From: Bradyrhizobium sp. CCBAU 53338
GTDB lineage: Bacteria > Pseudomonadota > Alphaproteobacteria > Rhizobiales > Xanthobacteraceae
Assembly: GCF_015291665.1 (NCBI RefSeq)
Contig: NZ_CP030049.1
Span: 248,001-312,000 of the forward strand
DNA length: 64,000 nt
Direction of reading: 5' to 3'
The notes under the pieces were generated by a model, which saw only the letters and a list, made by a program, of their open reading frames with translations, was not told the DNA's origin and did no database searches. The position numbers and the translations under genes are program-made. How positions within the stretch are numbered: position 1 is the stretch's first letter; every line of letters begins with the position of its first letter. Positions 62,791 through 64,000 of this stretch are shown in pieces.

Positions 62791-63267
62791 TCCAGCACCC
62801 AGCTCTGGCACAACCAAGCGAATCCAATGCGATTTTACGATTGCGAACTTGTGAGTCAGGACAGTAGTCATCTGGAATGCAAGTTCGTCACCGCCGGCGA
62901 GCTCGCTCGACGGCTCACGGCTTTGTTATGGGGGCAAAGATGCTTTCGGTCTCGATCAATGGATCGTGGATACTGCGAGGAGCGAACTGGCCTCGCTTGC
63001 GCAAGAGATCGACCGCGACATTGCAGCTGTCGCGGAGCCATCACCCAACCCTAGAGCACTATCCCCATCGACGGGCTCTTATGGTCCCTGCTGTCCGGAA
63101 CGGAATCTCCGCATCGATAAGTGTAGCCTCTGCCGAGATTAGGTTGCGGCGCGGTGAGTAGGCCTCGGTGTGCTGACGTCGAGGCTCGATGTGGACGGCG
63201 GTAACTAACACAAGTCCAAATAGCGGCCGATCGATCAAGTTGCACGGTCGTCGGCGGGCTCTCTTTG
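62791..63267. other. No gene seen
   Basis: Short frames only, downstream of the small exported protein. Confidence 0.35.
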
Positions 63268-63510
63268 TCAGGTGCGGCAGTTGCCGCGCCGTTGATGGCC
63301 GCAAATCAGCCGGCCTGGATGTTTAATTCTCTCTTCCTCAGAACAAGGAACCGGCACCCGGCGGCACGCCGCACCCGGGTCATCAGGGTCCCAGGGAGTC
63401 TCCCGGGCGGGGGGCTCCTGCGCGCCTTCCGGTGGGCCCTCTTGCGTGCGGGCTGAAGCAGTGCCTACCAACAAAAGCAGTGCGGCCGTAGTCAAAAGCG
63501 CGCGTTTCAT
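63268..63510 (-). CDS. Small exported proline-rich protein
   Basis: The 80-codon frame starts MKRALLTTAALLLLVGTASA, a clear signal peptide with cleavage after ASA. The mature part is about 60 residues, acidic then basic, with three cysteines and several Pro-Pro or Glu-Pro pairs. TGGAAA precedes the ATG by four bases. No family is recognised. The clean signal peptide supports a real gene of unknown role. Confidence 0.55.
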   Translation of the reverse strand: MKRALLTTAALLLLVGTASARTQEGPPEGAQEPPARETPWDPDDPGAACRRVPVPCSEEERIKHPGRLICGHQRRGNCRT

Positions 63511-63607
63511 CCGGTTTCCACTAGAACAGATACGAGAACTCCACAGCCAAGTATGCCATCCCAGGTGCTAAGGAGTAGCCGGCGTTGGTTCACCAGAGGT
63601 CTCGACT

Positions 63608-64000
63608 TCATTCCAGGATCGTACAATGTGACGCTAGGTGCGATTCAAGCCTTTTCATAACGGAGGCACAAAGTATCAACCTCACATCGCTTAGGTCAGC
63701 GCTCCCGACGGCATCGAGCGGGAGGGCGTGATTGCTGCCGGCCCCAACGTAGTGCCCGTCCTGGCGATCGGCCTGGCTTGTCGAAGCTCGGCGAACGCGT
63801 GACATAGACGCCGCAGGAGATTCCAGCTCAGCTACCATCTCCACCATTGTGCGGCGGCTGGTCTTGGCCATGAACAAGGCCCAGTCGATGACGGCGTCCA
63901 CAGGTTTGCTGATCGCTTCGGTTTGTGCACTCTTACCGAGCTTGTCCGAGATCGCCCAGGATACCGGAATAGCGCCAGCACGGCGATCAGCAAAGCATGC
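63608..64000 (-). CDS. Partial hypothetical ORF running off the window edge
   Basis: The minus-strand frame is open from the window end to 63608, with an internal ATG at 63901. It includes KPVDAVIDWALFMAKTSRRTMVEMVAELESPAAS. No domain is recognised. The part after about 63800 looks less ordered, so this could be the 3' end of a real gene or its relic. The 5' end is outside the window. Confidence 0.3.
   Translation of the reverse strand, partial: ACFADRRAGAIPVSWAISDKLGKSAQTEAISKPVDAVIDWALFMAKTSRRTMVEMVAELESPAASMSRVRRASTSQADRQDGHYVGAGSNHALPLDAVGSADLSDVRLILCASVMKRLESHLASHCTILE

Overview
The window reads as an accessory symbiosis region of a nodulating rhizobium, most likely Bradyrhizobium. Three things point there: the gene order nodD | nodK-like-A-B-C-S-U-I-J-nolO-nodZ, a FixR and an oxygen-sensitive-type NifA, and a very high load of insertion-sequence (IS) relics with long stretches of decayed DNA. 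No housekeeping genes are present. No database search was possible, so names rest on recognised family motifs and gene order.

Layout. 0.5-1.5 kb: fixR with a sigma-54 promoter and an upstream dyad, but no nifA behind it. 3.0-5.5 kb: an IS3 element split by a deleted IS110-type element. 5.7-8.2 kb: a convergent pectinesterase and polygalacturonase pair. 9.5-10.3 kb: a nod box followed by an unrecognised gene. 12.4-14.1 kb: nifA. 15.5-28.9 kb, minus strand: the Nod-factor operon with a nod box at its head, ending in intact noeL and a broken nolK. 28.9-30.8 kb: nodD, a truncated nolA-like gene, and a small paralogue of the 9.6-kb gene. 31-32.5 kb: IS30 and IS3 relics. 33-35.8 kb: an aminotransferase and luciferase-like monooxygenase pair and a small ORF. 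36-40.8 kb: IS21, IS110, IS3 and IS66 material. 41-45.8 kb: a noeI-like gene, dctA and a nolL-like gene, two with candidate nod boxes, lying between two pieces of an IS66 transposase. 47-49 kb: a small basic protein and a LuxR solo. 51.5-56 kb: an IS256 transposase apparently split by IS110 and IS1182 insertions. 56.8-57.9 kb: a NodW-type regulator and a receiver-only protein. 58-64 kb: relics, an AAA ATPase and a small exported protein.

How it works together. Flavonoid-activated NodD (and a NodW-like regulator) would act at nod boxes. NodA, NodB and NodC build the acylated chitooligomer and NodI/NodJ export it. NodS (N-methyl), NodU and NolO (carbamoyl), NodZ (fucose), NoeI (2-O-methyl-fucose) and NolL (acetyl-fucose) decorate it. 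NoeL makes the GDP-fucose precursor, but the local nolK is a pseudogene, so the last step must come from elsewhere if fucosylation works. FixR/NifA and DctA point to the nitrogen-fixing stage, and the pectin enzymes to infection. The best lead for something undescribed is the nod-box-preceded unknown gene at 9.6 kb with its paralogue at 30.6 kb.
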